Assembly (NCBI RefSeq): GCF_902859895.1
Contig: NZ_CADIKM010000002.1
Coordinates: 1-64,000 of the forward strand
Source: Pararobbsia alpina
GTDB lineage: Bacteria > Pseudomonadota > Gammaproteobacteria > Burkholderiales > Burkholderiaceae
Direction: 5' to 3'
DNA: 64,000 nt
The notes under the pieces were generated by a model. That model saw only the letters and a program-made list of their open reading frames with translations. It searched no databases and was not told the DNA's origin. Numbering within the stretch: position 1 is the first letter of the stretch; each line of letters starts with the position of its first letter. Below are positions 55,594 to 64,000 of the stretch, in pieces. The position numbers were made by a program, and so were the translations under genes.

Positions 55594-57798
55594 ATGACAA
55601 GCAGCGTCAGTTCGTCCAGCGGCGGTACCACGTCCACGCCGACCGCCGCGGAGATTCTCGCCCAGGCACAGGCCAATGCGAAGGCAGCCGCGCAGTCCAT
55701 CATTTCGGGCTCGGGTATCGGCTCGTCGATGAATCTCTCGCAACTGATGTCTGGCTTGATGTCGGTTGAAAGTGTGCCGCTGCTGAACTTGCAGGCGCAG
55801 CAAGCGGGTGTACAGACTGAAGTGTCCGCATTCGGGACGATTTCCTCGGCGTTCTCGACATTCGAGAGCACGCTCTCCAATCTCACGTTCGCGTCGAATT
55901 TCCAGTCGCTTGCGGCTGCCTCCAGCGATGAAACGGTCGCGTCGGTTGCGCTCAACACGGGCGCCGTGGCCGGCTCATACGATCTCAACGTGACCGCCCT
56001 GGCGTCGGCCGAATCGCTGCTCGCCCCCGGGCAGGCGAGCACCACGACATCGATCGGCTCGGGCACCCCGACCACGCTGAATATCCAGCTCGGCACGACG
56101 ACACCGGCCATTCCGGCCAGCGCGGGTCCCCCACCGGTCTCGGCAGTACCGGCGAGCTTCACGCCGAATAGCGGCCAGACCGTCGTACCGATCACGATCA
56201 ATTCGTCCAACAACACGCTTCAGGGCATCGCCCAGGCAATCAATTCGGCGAACGTTGGCGTCACGGCATCGATCGTCAACGATGGCAGCGGTACGCCCTA
56301 TCGCCTCCAGATCAGTTCAACCGCAACCGGCGCCACGCAGTCGATTCAGATCAACGTCGCGGGGGCGGGCGGCACCGGCGCGGGCGACACCGCCATCACG
56401 AGCCTGCTTCAGTACGACCCCGCCGGCACCATGAACATGACGCAAACCACGGCGGCAGGCAACGCCGAGATGACCGTCAACGGCACGCCGATCTCGAGTC
56501 CGTCGAACACCGTCGATGGTTCGTTTCCGGGTCTCGCAATCGGGCTGGTCGGCACGGGCGCCACGACGATCACCGTCGGCAACGCGACCTCGAATCTGTC
56601 CACGCTCGTGCAGAATTTCGTCACGGCATACAACACGATGCAGACGACGATTCAGCCGCTGACCAACTTCAATGCGAGCGACAGCACGCAGAACGGACCG
56701 TTGCTCGGCGACGGCACAACGCAGCAGTTGATGACGCAAATCCAGTCGATCGTCTCGAGCATCGTCGCAGGTATGCCGCAGAACATGAGCGGCCTCTCCG
56801 ACGTCGGCATCACGCTCGACCCGTCGAATCCGGCCGACAACCAGCTTGTGCTCGACTCGTCCACGCTCAGCTCGGCGCTCGCCGCCAATCCAAACGCCTT
56901 GCAAGGTCTGTTCGCCACCCAGACGACCGCAACCGATGCGCTGGTGACGGCCTTCGCCGACGCCAATACGACGCCGCAATCCGGCACGTATGGGATCACG
57001 GTCACTCAGGCCGCGACGCAGGGCTCGCTCACGGGCTCGGCGCCGGCCGTTCTTCCTCCCGATACCGCCGCGGGTGCGACGGCCGGTGAAACGGCCGCGA
57101 CCCAGCTGTCGATCAATCTGAATGGCACGTTCGCGAGCGTGACGGTACCGGCCGGCAACTACGCAACGCTCGGCGCCTATGCAACCGCCTTGCAGTCCGC
57201 GATCAACGGCAACTCGACGTTCTCGGCGGGGGGCTCCGCGGTGAATGTGATCGCGAATGCGAACGGCACGCTCAGCGTGACCTCGACCGCGTTCGGATCG
57301 AACTCGACCGTCGAGATCACGGGCACCGACGCCGCTGGGCTGTTCGGCCAGGCTTCGAATGTCGGCACCACGGGTGTCGACATCGAGGGTTCGATCGGCG
57401 GCCAGCCCGCGACAGGCTCGGGCCAAACTCTGACCGCGAGCGGCAACAACCCGGCAGCGGGCCTGGCCGTTACGGTCCAGGGCTCCCAGACCGGCTCGCG
57501 CGGCAGCGTCAGCTATTCGTCCGGTATCGCGACCCAGCTCATGGCGGTCATGACCCAGGCCGTGCAGGTCAGCGGCCAGGCGGGTGCGACCTCCGACGGT
57601 GCGATCACGAGCGCCCTCAGCACGCTCAACAGCCAGATCACGGCGATCGAAGCGCAGGAGACCCAGACACAAAGCTATATCGATTCGGTCAGCGCGAATT
57701 ACCAGACCCAGTTCACGCAGCTGGAAACGACGCTGGCCTCGATGCAGAGCATCCAGAGCTACCTGCAGCAGATCTTCAACCCGGCCACCAGCAGCTAA
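55594..57798 (+). CDS. fliD: Flagellar filament cap protein FliD
   Basis: 734 residues from ATG 55594 with AGAGGT upstream. N-terminal FliD_N (IISGSGIGSSMNLSQLMSGL, LMSVESVPLLNLQAQQAGVQ), flagellin-IN region, and C-terminal coiled-coil FliD_C (LSTLNSQITAIEAQETQTQS and LETTLASMQSIQSYLQQIFN). It forms the pentameric cap that folds flagellin at the tip. It is longer than the usual 450-500 residues, with a Thr/Ser-rich insert in the middle, in line with the long FliC. Confidence 0.95.
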   Translation: MTSSVSSSSGGTTSTPTAAEILAQAQANAKAAAQSIISGSGIGSSMNLSQLMSGLMSVESVPLLNLQAQQAGVQTEVSAFGTISSAFSTFESTLSNLTFASNFQSLAAASSDETVASVALNTGAVAGSYDLNVTALASAESLLAPGQASTTTSIGSGTPTTLNIQLGTTTPAIPASAGPPPVSAVPASFTPNSGQTVVPITINSSNNTLQGIAQAINSANVGVTASIVNDGSGTPYRLQISSTATGATQSIQINVAGAGGTGAGDTAITSLLQYDPAGTMNMTQTTAAGNAEMTVNGTPISSPSNTVDGSFPGLAIGLVGTGATTITVGNATSNLSTLVQNFVTAYNTMQTTIQPLTNFNASDSTQNGPLLGDGTTQQLMTQIQSIVSSIVAGMPQNMSGLSDVGITLDPSNPADNQLVLDSSTLSSALAANPNALQGLFATQTTATDALVTAFADANTTPQSGTYGITVTQAATQGSLTGSAPAVLPPDTAAGATAGETAATQLSINLNGTFASVTVPAGNYATLGAYATALQSAINGNSTFSAGGSAVNVIANANGTLSVTSTAFGSNSTVEITGTDAAGLFGQASNVGTTGVDIEGSIGGQPATGSGQTLTASGNNPAAGLAVTVQGSQTGSRGSVSYSSGIATQLMAVMTQAVQVSGQAGATSDGAITSALSTLNSQITAIEAQETQTQSYIDSVSANYQTQFTQLETTLASMQSIQSYLQQIFNPATSS

Positions 57799-57893
57799 GC
57801 CGCCGGCCGGTAGCAACGGCCCGTGAATGAATGTTTTACCCGGGTGCGCTCCGACAGGAGCCGCCCGACATCAGGCAATACAGGAGATTCGCC

Positions 57894-58322
57894 ATGTACT
57901 CGTCCGGACAGTCTGGCGCCAGCGCATATTCGCGTGTCGGTATGCAAACCAGCGTGGTCGATGCAAGCCCGCACCGCTTGATCGTGCTGTTGTATGAAGG
58001 GGCTCGCAAGGCGCTTGCCGTTGCGCGCATGGCCGCGCAGAGCGGGGACATCGCGACGAAGGGCCGGTCCATTGCGCACGCGATCGGCATCATCGGCGGC
58101 GGTCTCCAGCAAGCGCTCGACCTGAACGCGGGCGGCGAAATCGCCCAGCGGCTCAACCAGCTTTACGACTACATGACCCGCCGACTCACAGAAGCTTCGT
58201 TGAAGCTCGACGACACGCTGATCGTCGAGGTCGATGCGCTGCTCGCGACACTTGAAGACGCATGGCGCACCATCGGGCCTGAAGTTTCGGCGCCGCAGAT
58301 GAGCGCGGAATTCCAAGCATGA
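57894..58322 (+). CDS. fliS: Flagellar export chaperone FliS
   Basis: 142 residues from ATG 57894 (SD CAGGAG). YSRVGMQTSVVDASPHRLIV, LLYEGARKALAVARMAAQSG and LNQLYDYMTRRLTEASLKLD are FliS hallmarks. It binds the C-terminus of flagellin and keeps it unfolded until export. Overlaps fliT by ATGA. Confidence 0.95.
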   Translation: MYSSGQSGASAYSRVGMQTSVVDASPHRLIVLLYEGARKALAVARMAAQSGDIATKGRSIAHAIGIIGGGLQQALDLNAGGEIAQRLNQLYDYMTRRLTEASLKLDDTLIVEVDALLATLEDAWRTIGPEVSAPQMSAEFQA

Positions 58323-58660
58323 ACTCCCCGCTTGAATTGTTTTCCTATTACGAAGCCATTGCGGCGGTCACCGCGCGCATGCTCAATGCGGCACGCAGCG
58401 ACGACTGGAACCAGTTGTTCAAGTTGCAGACCGAGTACGAGCGCCTGATCGACGAGATCCGCCCGATCGACGCGCGAGTCGTCCTCGACGAACCCGGGCG
58501 ACAAACGAAGCACGATCTGATTCGCCGTATCCTCGACAATGACGCGGGCATCCGCGAGCTGGCGAGTCCCCGTATCGCACGTCTGTCCGCTCTGATTGCA
58601 AGCGACCGGCAAACGCGTGCGCTGCACGATATGTACGGCATGAAGCCGATACGCAACTGA
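58319..58660 (+). CDS. fliT: Flagellar chaperone FliT
   Basis: 113 residues, all helical. It starts MNSPLELFSYYEAIAAVTAR and carries QTEYERLIDEIRPIDARVVL and RRILDNDAGIRELASPRIAR. Chaperone for FliD in other bacteria. Length and place after fliS support it. ATGA overlap with fliS. Confidence 0.88.
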   Translation: MNSPLELFSYYEAIAAVTARMLNAARSDDWNQLFKLQTEYERLIDEIRPIDARVVLDEPGRQTKHDLIRRILDNDAGIRELASPRIARLSALIASDRQTRALHDMYGMKPIRN

Positions 58661-58667
58661 GGCTCTT

Positions 58668-60158
58668 ATGAGTGGGATCGACCCGGCTGTCGCGTCCGCG
58701 CTTAACAGCCGGATCGACATGCTGCTCAATGCGATATCCGGCACATCGGACGTCACTGCTGCTCGCCCAGCCGATGCGGCATCCAGCACCCAATGGGCCA
58801 ATGCGCAGCCCGTCAGGGTCGCGCCGCCCAGCCCGCCACCCGCCTCGGCCCAGGCCGATCTGTCGGAAACGGCGCTCGCGCTCAATATGATTTCGCGCAC
58901 CGGCGGCGACGAAGCCCCCCCTGTCGTCGGACGCCAGCCGCTCTGGTCGACCGCGCCCAACGCGGGTGCCGCGGGCGCCGCGAATCAGGCGTCGGGCGCG
59001 GCCCTTGTGACAGAGTCGGTGCCCGACGGTCTTGCCTCGTCGCTCGCCATGGCGCTCGAGCAGGCACTCGATACGAGCGGTCTCTTCTACGAATCACACC
59101 TCGTCCAGTGGCTCTCGGGCCAGCGCAGCAGCGCCTTGCTCAGTCAGGAACCGCAGTCCCGTCTGCCGCCCTCCGAGGGCGAGGCGGGCTGGCCTTTCGA
59201 TCCCGAGCAGGCGGGGCAGGACGCGTCGAACACGCCGCCTCCATTCATGGGGCGGCCCGCGCCGGGCGCGTCCAATCCAGCGGCCACCATGACCGGCAGC
59301 GAGATGGTCGACGTCGAGATCGTCGAGGTCGAGATCGTCGAGGCGGACGGCCTCCCCACTCAGGTCGCGGGCGGCAAGGCCAAGGCCGCTCCCGTCAGTG
59401 ACGACGGCCCTGACGGCGGCGTGTCGGCGGAATCGGCCGACATGGATATGCCCGGTACCTCACTGCTCGCCACCGCCTCGCGAAACGCGCTGCCAAACAC
59501 GGCGACGCCGGGAGCCGCGTCTGCAAGTCCCAATGCTCAAGCGGGTGCTTCGGGTGCCTCGAGCAGCTCGGGCGGATCGGCTGCGCCCCAGCAAAGCGGC
59601 ACGACGTTCTCGACCTCGGCAAACGCCGCCTATGCCGCGCAAGCCGCCACTTCGGCGCTCGACAGCACGGCGAGTCCCGCGACGACGGCGAATCATGCAG
59701 CGATGGCTCAGGTCAATCAGCAGCCGGCCAACGGCGCGCCATCCTTGTTGCCGATTCACCCCGATGCACTCTCGATCGTGCGCCAGCAACTCGAACTGCT
59801 GCAGAGCGTCGAGCCGCAGTTTCGCTGGTCGGGCGAGGCCTGGCCGAACACAAAGATGTACTGGGAGCTCGATTGGGATCCGGACGACATACACGCCGCC
59901 GACCAGCGCATCTGGCGCACGCGTATCTCGCTCGAATTGCCGACGCTCGGTTTCGTCGACGCCGAACTGACCCTGACGGGCCACCAGCTCAGTGCGCGCA
60001 TCACGGCAGACGGACAGACGGTCGGCACACTCAAGGACGGCACTTCTCATTTCATGAGAGCGCTCGCTTCGGCAGGCCTCGATCTCCAGCAGTTGGCGAT
60101 CCGCGATGCGCGCGGCAGCGTGCCGTCACAGCCGCAAGCGCTCGGAGCAGCGATATGA
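58668..60158 (+). CDS. fliK: Flagellar hook-length control protein FliK
   Basis: 496 residues. A long Ala/Pro/Ser-rich, probably disordered N-terminal part (with VEIVEVEIVEADG repeats) is followed by the Flg_hook C-domain: WELDWDPDDIHAADQRIWRT, RISLELPTLGFVDAELTLTG and GTSHFMRALASAGLDLQQLA. It measures hook length and switches export via FlhB. Here it lies after fliT instead of in a fliHIJK run. It overlaps the FhlB-like gene by ATGA, fitting joint function. Confidence 0.85.
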   Translation: MSGIDPAVASALNSRIDMLLNAISGTSDVTAARPADAASSTQWANAQPVRVAPPSPPPASAQADLSETALALNMISRTGGDEAPPVVGRQPLWSTAPNAGAAGAANQASGAALVTESVPDGLASSLAMALEQALDTSGLFYESHLVQWLSGQRSSALLSQEPQSRLPPSEGEAGWPFDPEQAGQDASNTPPPFMGRPAPGASNPAATMTGSEMVDVEIVEVEIVEADGLPTQVAGGKAKAAPVSDDGPDGGVSAESADMDMPGTSLLATASRNALPNTATPGAASASPNAQAGASGASSSSGGSAAPQQSGTTFSTSANAAYAAQAATSALDSTASPATTANHAAMAQVNQQPANGAPSLLPIHPDALSIVRQQLELLQSVEPQFRWSGEAWPNTKMYWELDWDPDDIHAADQRIWRTRISLELPTLGFVDAELTLTGHQLSARITADGQTVGTLKDGTSHFMRALASAGLDLQQLAIRDARGSVPSQPQALGAAI

Positions 60159-60547
60159 GCAGCACCGGACGCCGCCAGGCCGTCGCCCTGGCCTACGAAC
60201 ACGGCGACGACGCCGCGCCGCGCGTCGTCGCGAAGGGGTATGGGCAAATTGCGGACATGATCGTGCAACGCGCGCGCGAGACCGGACTCTATGTGCACGA
60301 GTCCTCGCAGATGGTGTCGCTGCTGATGAACGTGGACCTGGACAGCCACGTGCCGCCGCTGCTCTATCAGGCGGTCGCCGAATTGCTCGCGTGGCTCTAC
60401 CGGCTCGAGCAGGGCGACCCCATGGCGGCGATGCCGGGCATGGCCGGCGAACCAACCGGTGAACGGGCCAAAAATCGGTCCACCGAGCAAGCCAAGGATC
60501 GAGCCGCTGACTGGCCTGACGAACGCGGCAGGGACGAGGCCGCATAA
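60155..60547 (+). CDS. FhlB-like protein (FlhB C-terminal-domain homolog)
   Basis: 130 residues. It matches the soluble cytoplasmic part of FlhB without the membrane part: AVALAYEHGDDAAPRVVAKG, YGQIADMIVQRARETGLYVH and PPLLYQAVAELLAWLYRLEQ. The NPTH cleavage motif of FlhB is missing. In other bacteria such proteins (FhlB) can replace FlhB's C-terminal half in export switching. The start overlaps fliK. The last 35 residues are charged and not conserved. Confidence 0.85.
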   Translation: MSSTGRRQAVALAYEHGDDAAPRVVAKGYGQIADMIVQRARETGLYVHESSQMVSLLMNVDLDSHVPPLLYQAVAELLAWLYRLEQGDPMAAMPGMAGEPTGERAKNRSTEQAKDRAADWPDERGRDEAA

Positions 60548-60587
60548 GCCGGCACGGATGCGGGCACAAACTCCGTGCGAACGGACA

Positions 60588-60610
60588 ACCGCGGCGCCGT
60601 GCGCCGCGGT
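60588..60610. terminator. Hairpin between convergent FhlB-like and fliE genes
   Basis: Perfect 10-bp stem ACCGCGGCGC-CGT-GCGCCGCGGT, no T run; likely shared by both convergent genes. Confidence 0.6.
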
Positions 60611-60615
60611 CCGCC

Positions 60616-60954
60616 TCAGACGGTCATCTGCATGATCGTCGAATACGCGGTAGCGAGCTTATTGCGGACTTCGACCGCTTCCTGGAAGGCGATATTGGCT
60701 TTCTGAAGGTCAACCATGACGTCGTTGAGCGCGACATTGGGTGCGCCGAGTTCGAACGCACGCGCCTCGGCGTTCCCATTGAACTGTCGCGCACTGACTT
60801 TCTTGAGCGAGTTTTGCAGAAGCGAGGCAAATTCGCCGGACGAGGCACCCGACTCGGCGATGGTGTTCATATCGGGCGTATCGTCGCCGGCGGCCTGGGT
60901 GGCCATCTGCTGGATCTGCTGCATGGCAGACGCTATCGGACTAATACCGCTCAT
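60616..60954 (-). CDS. fliE: Flagellar hook-basal body protein FliE
   Basis: 112 residues from ATG 60954; the frame is open far upstream, but only this part is real. FASLLQNSLKKVSARQFN, LNDVMVDLQKANIAFQEAVE and VRNKLATAYSTIMQMTV are FliE text. It links the MS ring to the rod. It is transcribed away from fliF with 291 nt between them, so both promoters lie there; no clear sigma-28 or sigma-54 site was found in it. Confidence 0.95.
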   Translation of the reverse strand: MSGISPIASAMQQIQQMATQAAGDDTPDMNTIAESGASSGEFASLLQNSLKKVSARQFNGNAEARAFELGAPNVALNDVMVDLQKANIAFQEAVEVRNKLATAYSTIMQMTV

Positions 60955-61245
60955 TGGCTTCTCCCGTGCGCGCGCGGCGCAAGTCATCCTTCCATCGATG
61001 GCTTGCAGGTTAGCACCGGCCACGAGTGCCAAGCCCATCAATTGACGGGGAATCCCTGCTCTATTCACAGGATCAACCCTCGCAGGCGAAGCCAATAATC
61101 GGGAACGTGCAGAATTTGTCGTCGTCTGCCCGCCCTCGGGTTCCGTGAGGCGCCAGACGTCGCCGCACCATCGAATACTGGAGAGTTTCGCCGTGATGAT
61201 GGTTTCATCCAGCCTGAACACGACTCGCATGCCGCGAGGCGCCGC

Positions 61246-63039
61246 ATGAACGCCGCGACGACCCCGACGCCGTCGGCGATGACTGCGCCGGGCGCCGGCA
61301 ATGCCGTCGCCGCGCCCGCACCGGCTCCGGCCCCCGTCGCATCGCCCGTGCCCTCGACGAATCCGACGATCGCCGCGCTCGAACAGCGCATGCCGTTCAT
61401 CGGCCAGCTCCGCACCAATCCGCGCCTGCCTGTCATGCTGGTCGGCGCATTGTTGATCGCGGTGCTGGCGGCCCTCTATCTCTGGAGTCGCGCACCCGAC
61501 TACAAGGTGCTTTACAGCAATCTCTCGGATCGCGACGGCGGCGCGATCATCACCGCGCTGCAGACGATGAACGTGCCCTACAAGTTCACCGATGCGGGCG
61601 GTGCGATCCTCGTACCTGCCGACCAGGTCCACGAGACGCGTCTGCGGCTTGCCCAACAAGGTCTGCCCAAGGGTGGGTCGGTCGGCTTCGAACTGATGGA
61701 CAATGAGAAATTCGGTATCAGTCAGTTCGCCGAGCAGGTCAACTACCAGCGCGCGCTCGAAGGCGAACTCGAGCGCACGATCAATGCGCTGTCGGCCGTC
61801 AGCGATTCGCGCGTGCATCTCGCGATTCCGAAGCCGACCGTGTTCGTCAGCGAAAAGCAGAACCCGACCGCCTCGGTGATGATCAATCTGTGGCCGGGCC
61901 GCGTGCTCGACGAGGGCCAGGTCGCCGCGATCACGCATATGGTCTCGTCGGCCGTGCCCGACATGCCCGCGAAGAACGTCACGATCGTCGACCAGAACGG
62001 CAATCTGCTGACGGCACCCACCGTGGGCAACGGCCTCGATGCGACCCAGCTGAAATACGTCGCGCAGATCCAGGAGGACACACAGCGCCGTATCGATGCG
62101 ATCCTCGCGCCGCTGTTCGGTGAAGGCAATGTGCACTCGCAAGTCGCCGCCGACATCGATTTCTCGAAGATCGAGCAGAGCAGCGAGCAGTACACGCCGA
62201 ACGAAACGCCGAAGGACAGCGCGATCCGCAGCCAGCAGACCAGCGAGTCGAAGGAAATCGGCCAGACGCCGTCGGGCGGCGTACCCGGTGCGCTGTCCAA
62301 CACGCCGCCGCAACCGGCCAGCGCGCCGCTCGTGAACCCCACCCCGGCGAGCGGTGCAACCGCGGCGGGCACCAACCTCGGACCGTCGAGCGAGCACAAG
62401 GACACGACGACCAACTATGAACTCGACAAGACCGTGCGTCACGTCGAGCAGCCGCAAGGCCAGGTCCGCCGCCTGACCGCCGCCGTGCTCGTCAACTACA
62501 AGCCGACCGTCGACGCGAAGGGCCATGTGACGATGCAGCCGCTCAGCGCGGCCCAGCTCGCCCAGGTCAAGCAGCTCGCGAGCGATGCGATGGGTTTTAA
62601 CTCGCAGCGCGGCGATTCGCTGAATGTGGTCAACGGTGAATTCTCGACCGGCGTCAAGAGTCCGGACCTGCCGTTCTGGAAGCAGCCCGAAACCCTCAAT
62701 CTCGCCACGACCGGCGGCAAGTACGTGCTGATGGCGATGGTCTTCCTGGTGCTGTTCTTCGGCGTGCTGCGCCCCTGGATGAAGGGCCGCCTCAACCCGG
62801 TGAACCCGGCGGACTCCGAAGCCGCCGCGGTCGCGGCCCTCGAAGGTCCGACCACGTCCGAAGGCAAGCTGGTCGACGCCGACGGCAATCTCGTCGCGGC
62901 AATCGGAGAAAACGCGGCACTCGGCGCGCCGGTCATGACTTCGTTCGAACGCAACCTGACGTATGCGCGCCAAGTCGCGAAGTCCGATCCGAAGGCGGTC
63001 GCAACCGTGATCAAGAACTGGGTGAACGATGAACGCTGA
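61246..63039 (+). CDS. fliF: Flagellar MS-ring protein FliF
   Basis: 597 residues. Ala/Pro-rich N-terminus, first membrane helix PVMLVGALLIAVLAALYLWS, YscJ-like ring domain (APDYKVLYSNLSDRDGGAII, ANYQRALEGELERTINAL-like text), second ring domain, and the last membrane helix YVLMAMVFLVLFFGVLRPW. The C-terminal cytosolic tail (PKAVATVIKNWVNDER) binds FliG. It overlaps fliG by 11 nt. Confidence 0.96.
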   Translation: MNAATTPTPSAMTAPGAGNAVAAPAPAPAPVASPVPSTNPTIAALEQRMPFIGQLRTNPRLPVMLVGALLIAVLAALYLWSRAPDYKVLYSNLSDRDGGAIITALQTMNVPYKFTDAGGAILVPADQVHETRLRLAQQGLPKGGSVGFELMDNEKFGISQFAEQVNYQRALEGELERTINALSAVSDSRVHLAIPKPTVFVSEKQNPTASVMINLWPGRVLDEGQVAAITHMVSSAVPDMPAKNVTIVDQNGNLLTAPTVGNGLDATQLKYVAQIQEDTQRRIDAILAPLFGEGNVHSQVAADIDFSKIEQSSEQYTPNETPKDSAIRSQQTSESKEIGQTPSGGVPGALSNTPPQPASAPLVNPTPASGATAAGTNLGPSSEHKDTTTNYELDKTVRHVEQPQGQVRRLTAAVLVNYKPTVDAKGHVTMQPLSAAQLAQVKQLASDAMGFNSQRGDSLNVVNGEFSTGVKSPDLPFWKQPETLNLATTGGKYVLMAMVFLVLFFGVLRPWMKGRLNPVNPADSEAAAVAALEGPTTSEGKLVDADGNLVAAIGENAALGAPVMTSFERNLTYARQVAKSDPKAVATVIKNWVNDER

Positions 63040-64000
63040 AGGCCTGAACAGAGCCGCGATCCTGCTGATGTCGATCGGCGAGGATGAAGCAGCTGAAGTC
63101 TTCAAGTACCTCGCGCCACGCGAAGTCCAGAAGATCGGCGCGACCATGGCGACCCTCAAGCACGTGACGCGCGACCAGATCGACGCGGTGCTCGAGGCAT
63201 TCCGCCACGAGGCGGAACAGCTTTCGGCGCTCTCGCTCGACTCGGGCGAATACATCCGCGCGGTGCTCACCAAGGCGCTCGGCAACGACAAGGCATCGGG
63301 CCTCATCGAACGAATCCTGCAGGGCGGCGATACGAGCGGTATCGAAGGCCTCAAGTGGATGGACTCGGGCGCGGTCGCCGAACTGATCAAGAACGAACAC
63401 CCGCAGATCGTCGCGACGATCCTCGTGCACCTCGACCGCGACCAGGCGTCCGAAGTGCTCGAGTTCTTCGCCGAACGGCTGCGCAACGACGTGGTGCTGC
63501 GCATCGCGACGCTCGACGGCATCCAGCCGACGGCATTGCGCGAACTCAACGACGTGCTGACCAAGCTGCTCTCTGGCTCCGACAACCTCAAGCGCAGCCC
63601 GATGGGCGGCGTGCGCGCGGCGGCCGAAATCCTCAACTTCATGGGCAGCGTGAACGAGGAGTCGGTCATCTCCACCGTACGCGGCTATGACGAGGAGCTC
63701 GCCCAGGCAATCGTCGATCAGATGTTCGTCTTCGACAACCTGCTCGATATCGAAGACCGCGGCATCCAGGTGATCCTCAAGGAAGTCGAGTCGGAATCGC
63801 TGATCATCGCGCTGAAGGGCGCACGGCCCGAGTTGCGCGAGAAGATTCTCAAGAACATGTCGTCACGCGCGGCCGAACTGCTGCGCGAAGACCTCGAGTC
63901 GCGGGGACCTGTACGGGTTTCCGAAGTCGAGACCGAGCAGAAGAACATTCTGCAGGTCGTGCGCCGTCTTGCCGACGAAGGCGAGATCGCACTCGGCAGC
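63029..64000 (+). CDS. fliG: Flagellar motor switch protein FliG, 3' end outside window
   Basis: From ATG 63029 the frame reads MNAEGLNRAAILLMSIGEDE and continues through VFKYLAPREVQKIGATMATL, the middle EHPQIVATILVHLDRDQA, and the C-domain with DQMFVFDNLLDIEDRGIQVI and LREKILKNMSSRAAELLRED, the charged torque helix. It is open to the right edge after 324 codons, nearly the full length of about 331. It sits on the FliF tail and turns the motor. It overlaps the fliF stop by 11 nt. Confidence 0.97.
   Translation, partial: MNAEGLNRAAILLMSIGEDEAAEVFKYLAPREVQKIGATMATLKHVTRDQIDAVLEAFRHEAEQLSALSLDSGEYIRAVLTKALGNDKASGLIERILQGGDTSGIEGLKWMDSGAVAELIKNEHPQIVATILVHLDRDQASEVLEFFAERLRNDVVLRIATLDGIQPTALRELNDVLTKLLSGSDNLKRSPMGGVRAAAEILNFMGSVNEESVISTVRGYDEELAQAIVDQMFVFDNLLDIEDRGIQVILKEVESESLIIALKGARPELREKILKNMSSRAAELLREDLESRGPVRVSEVETEQKNILQVVRRLADEGEIALGS

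Noticed and set aside
58319-58660. Alternative reading of fliT as a stand-alone hypothetical
   Set aside because: Size, helical make-up and ATGA coupling to fliS support FliT, although sequence conservation in this family is low.
60616-63675. A 1019-codon open frame on the minus strand
   Set aside because: Only its last 112 codons are FliE. The rest is antisense to fliF and fliG, which have full, well-conserved products.

Overview
The window is high-GC chromosomal DNA from a Gram-negative betaproteobacterium, most likely Burkholderiaceae (Burkholderia/Paraburkholderia-like). This is inferred from the gene orders (rsmI | yraN-diaA-dolP-cytochrome c; a Wza/Wzc/Wzx/Wzy polysaccharide locus; fliC-flaG-fliDST beside fliE | fliFG) and from protein character. 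No database search was possible.

Region 1 (1 to about 9300) is a decaying island next to a tRNA-Ala(CGC) gene. It holds the end of an IS3-family transposase, a membrane-protein gene broken by several frameshifts, an intact inovirus-Gp2/YagK-type HUH replication protein, a long AT-rich non-coding stretch with hairpins, a small HTH/excisionase-like gene, an unknown 336-aa protein, a frameshifted tyrosine integrase, an IS5-family transposase and an unknown coiled-coil protein. Short iterated repeats lie between this cargo and the tRNA.

Region 2 (9.3 to 17 kb) is housekeeping: a small cytochrome c, a BON lipoprotein, a SIS isomerase, YraN divergent from RsmI, RlpA, an ECF41-type sigma factor with an in-frame 72-bp duplication, a ClpP with no clpX beside it, and a DEDD-type exonuclease.

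Region 3 (17 to 36 kb) is a Wzx/Wzy-dependent exopolysaccharide locus, almost all on the minus strand. It has a priming glucose-phosphotransferase, Wza, the BY-kinase Wzc, the polymerase Wzy, the flippase Wzx, six glycosyltransferases (one on the plus strand), a secreted propeller protein and a Crp/Fnr-type regulator. Many genes overlap by ATGA or GTGA.

Region 4 (36.7 to 45 kb) is a tightly coupled six-gene cassette: carrier protein, acyl-CoA-dehydrogenase-like flavoprotein, amino acid:[carrier protein] ligase (a class II aaRS homolog), DUF1839 protein, GH2/beta-mannosidase-like protein and a tandem alpha/beta hydrolase with non-serine nucleophile elbows. It looks like a non-ribosomal aminoacyl-transfer or modification system attached to the polysaccharide locus. 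It is the best candidate here for undescribed biology.

Region 5 (45.4 to 64 kb) is flagellar. Two TPR-glycosyltransferase fusion genes are read from what looks like a sigma-28 promoter with the same geometry as the fliC promoter, which suggests flagellin glycosylation. Then come fpr, a soluble histidine kinase/response regulator pair with palindromic upstream sites, fliC, flaG, fliD, fliS, fliT, fliK, an FhlB-like gene, fliE on the opposite strand, and fliF and fliG. fliG runs off the right edge.
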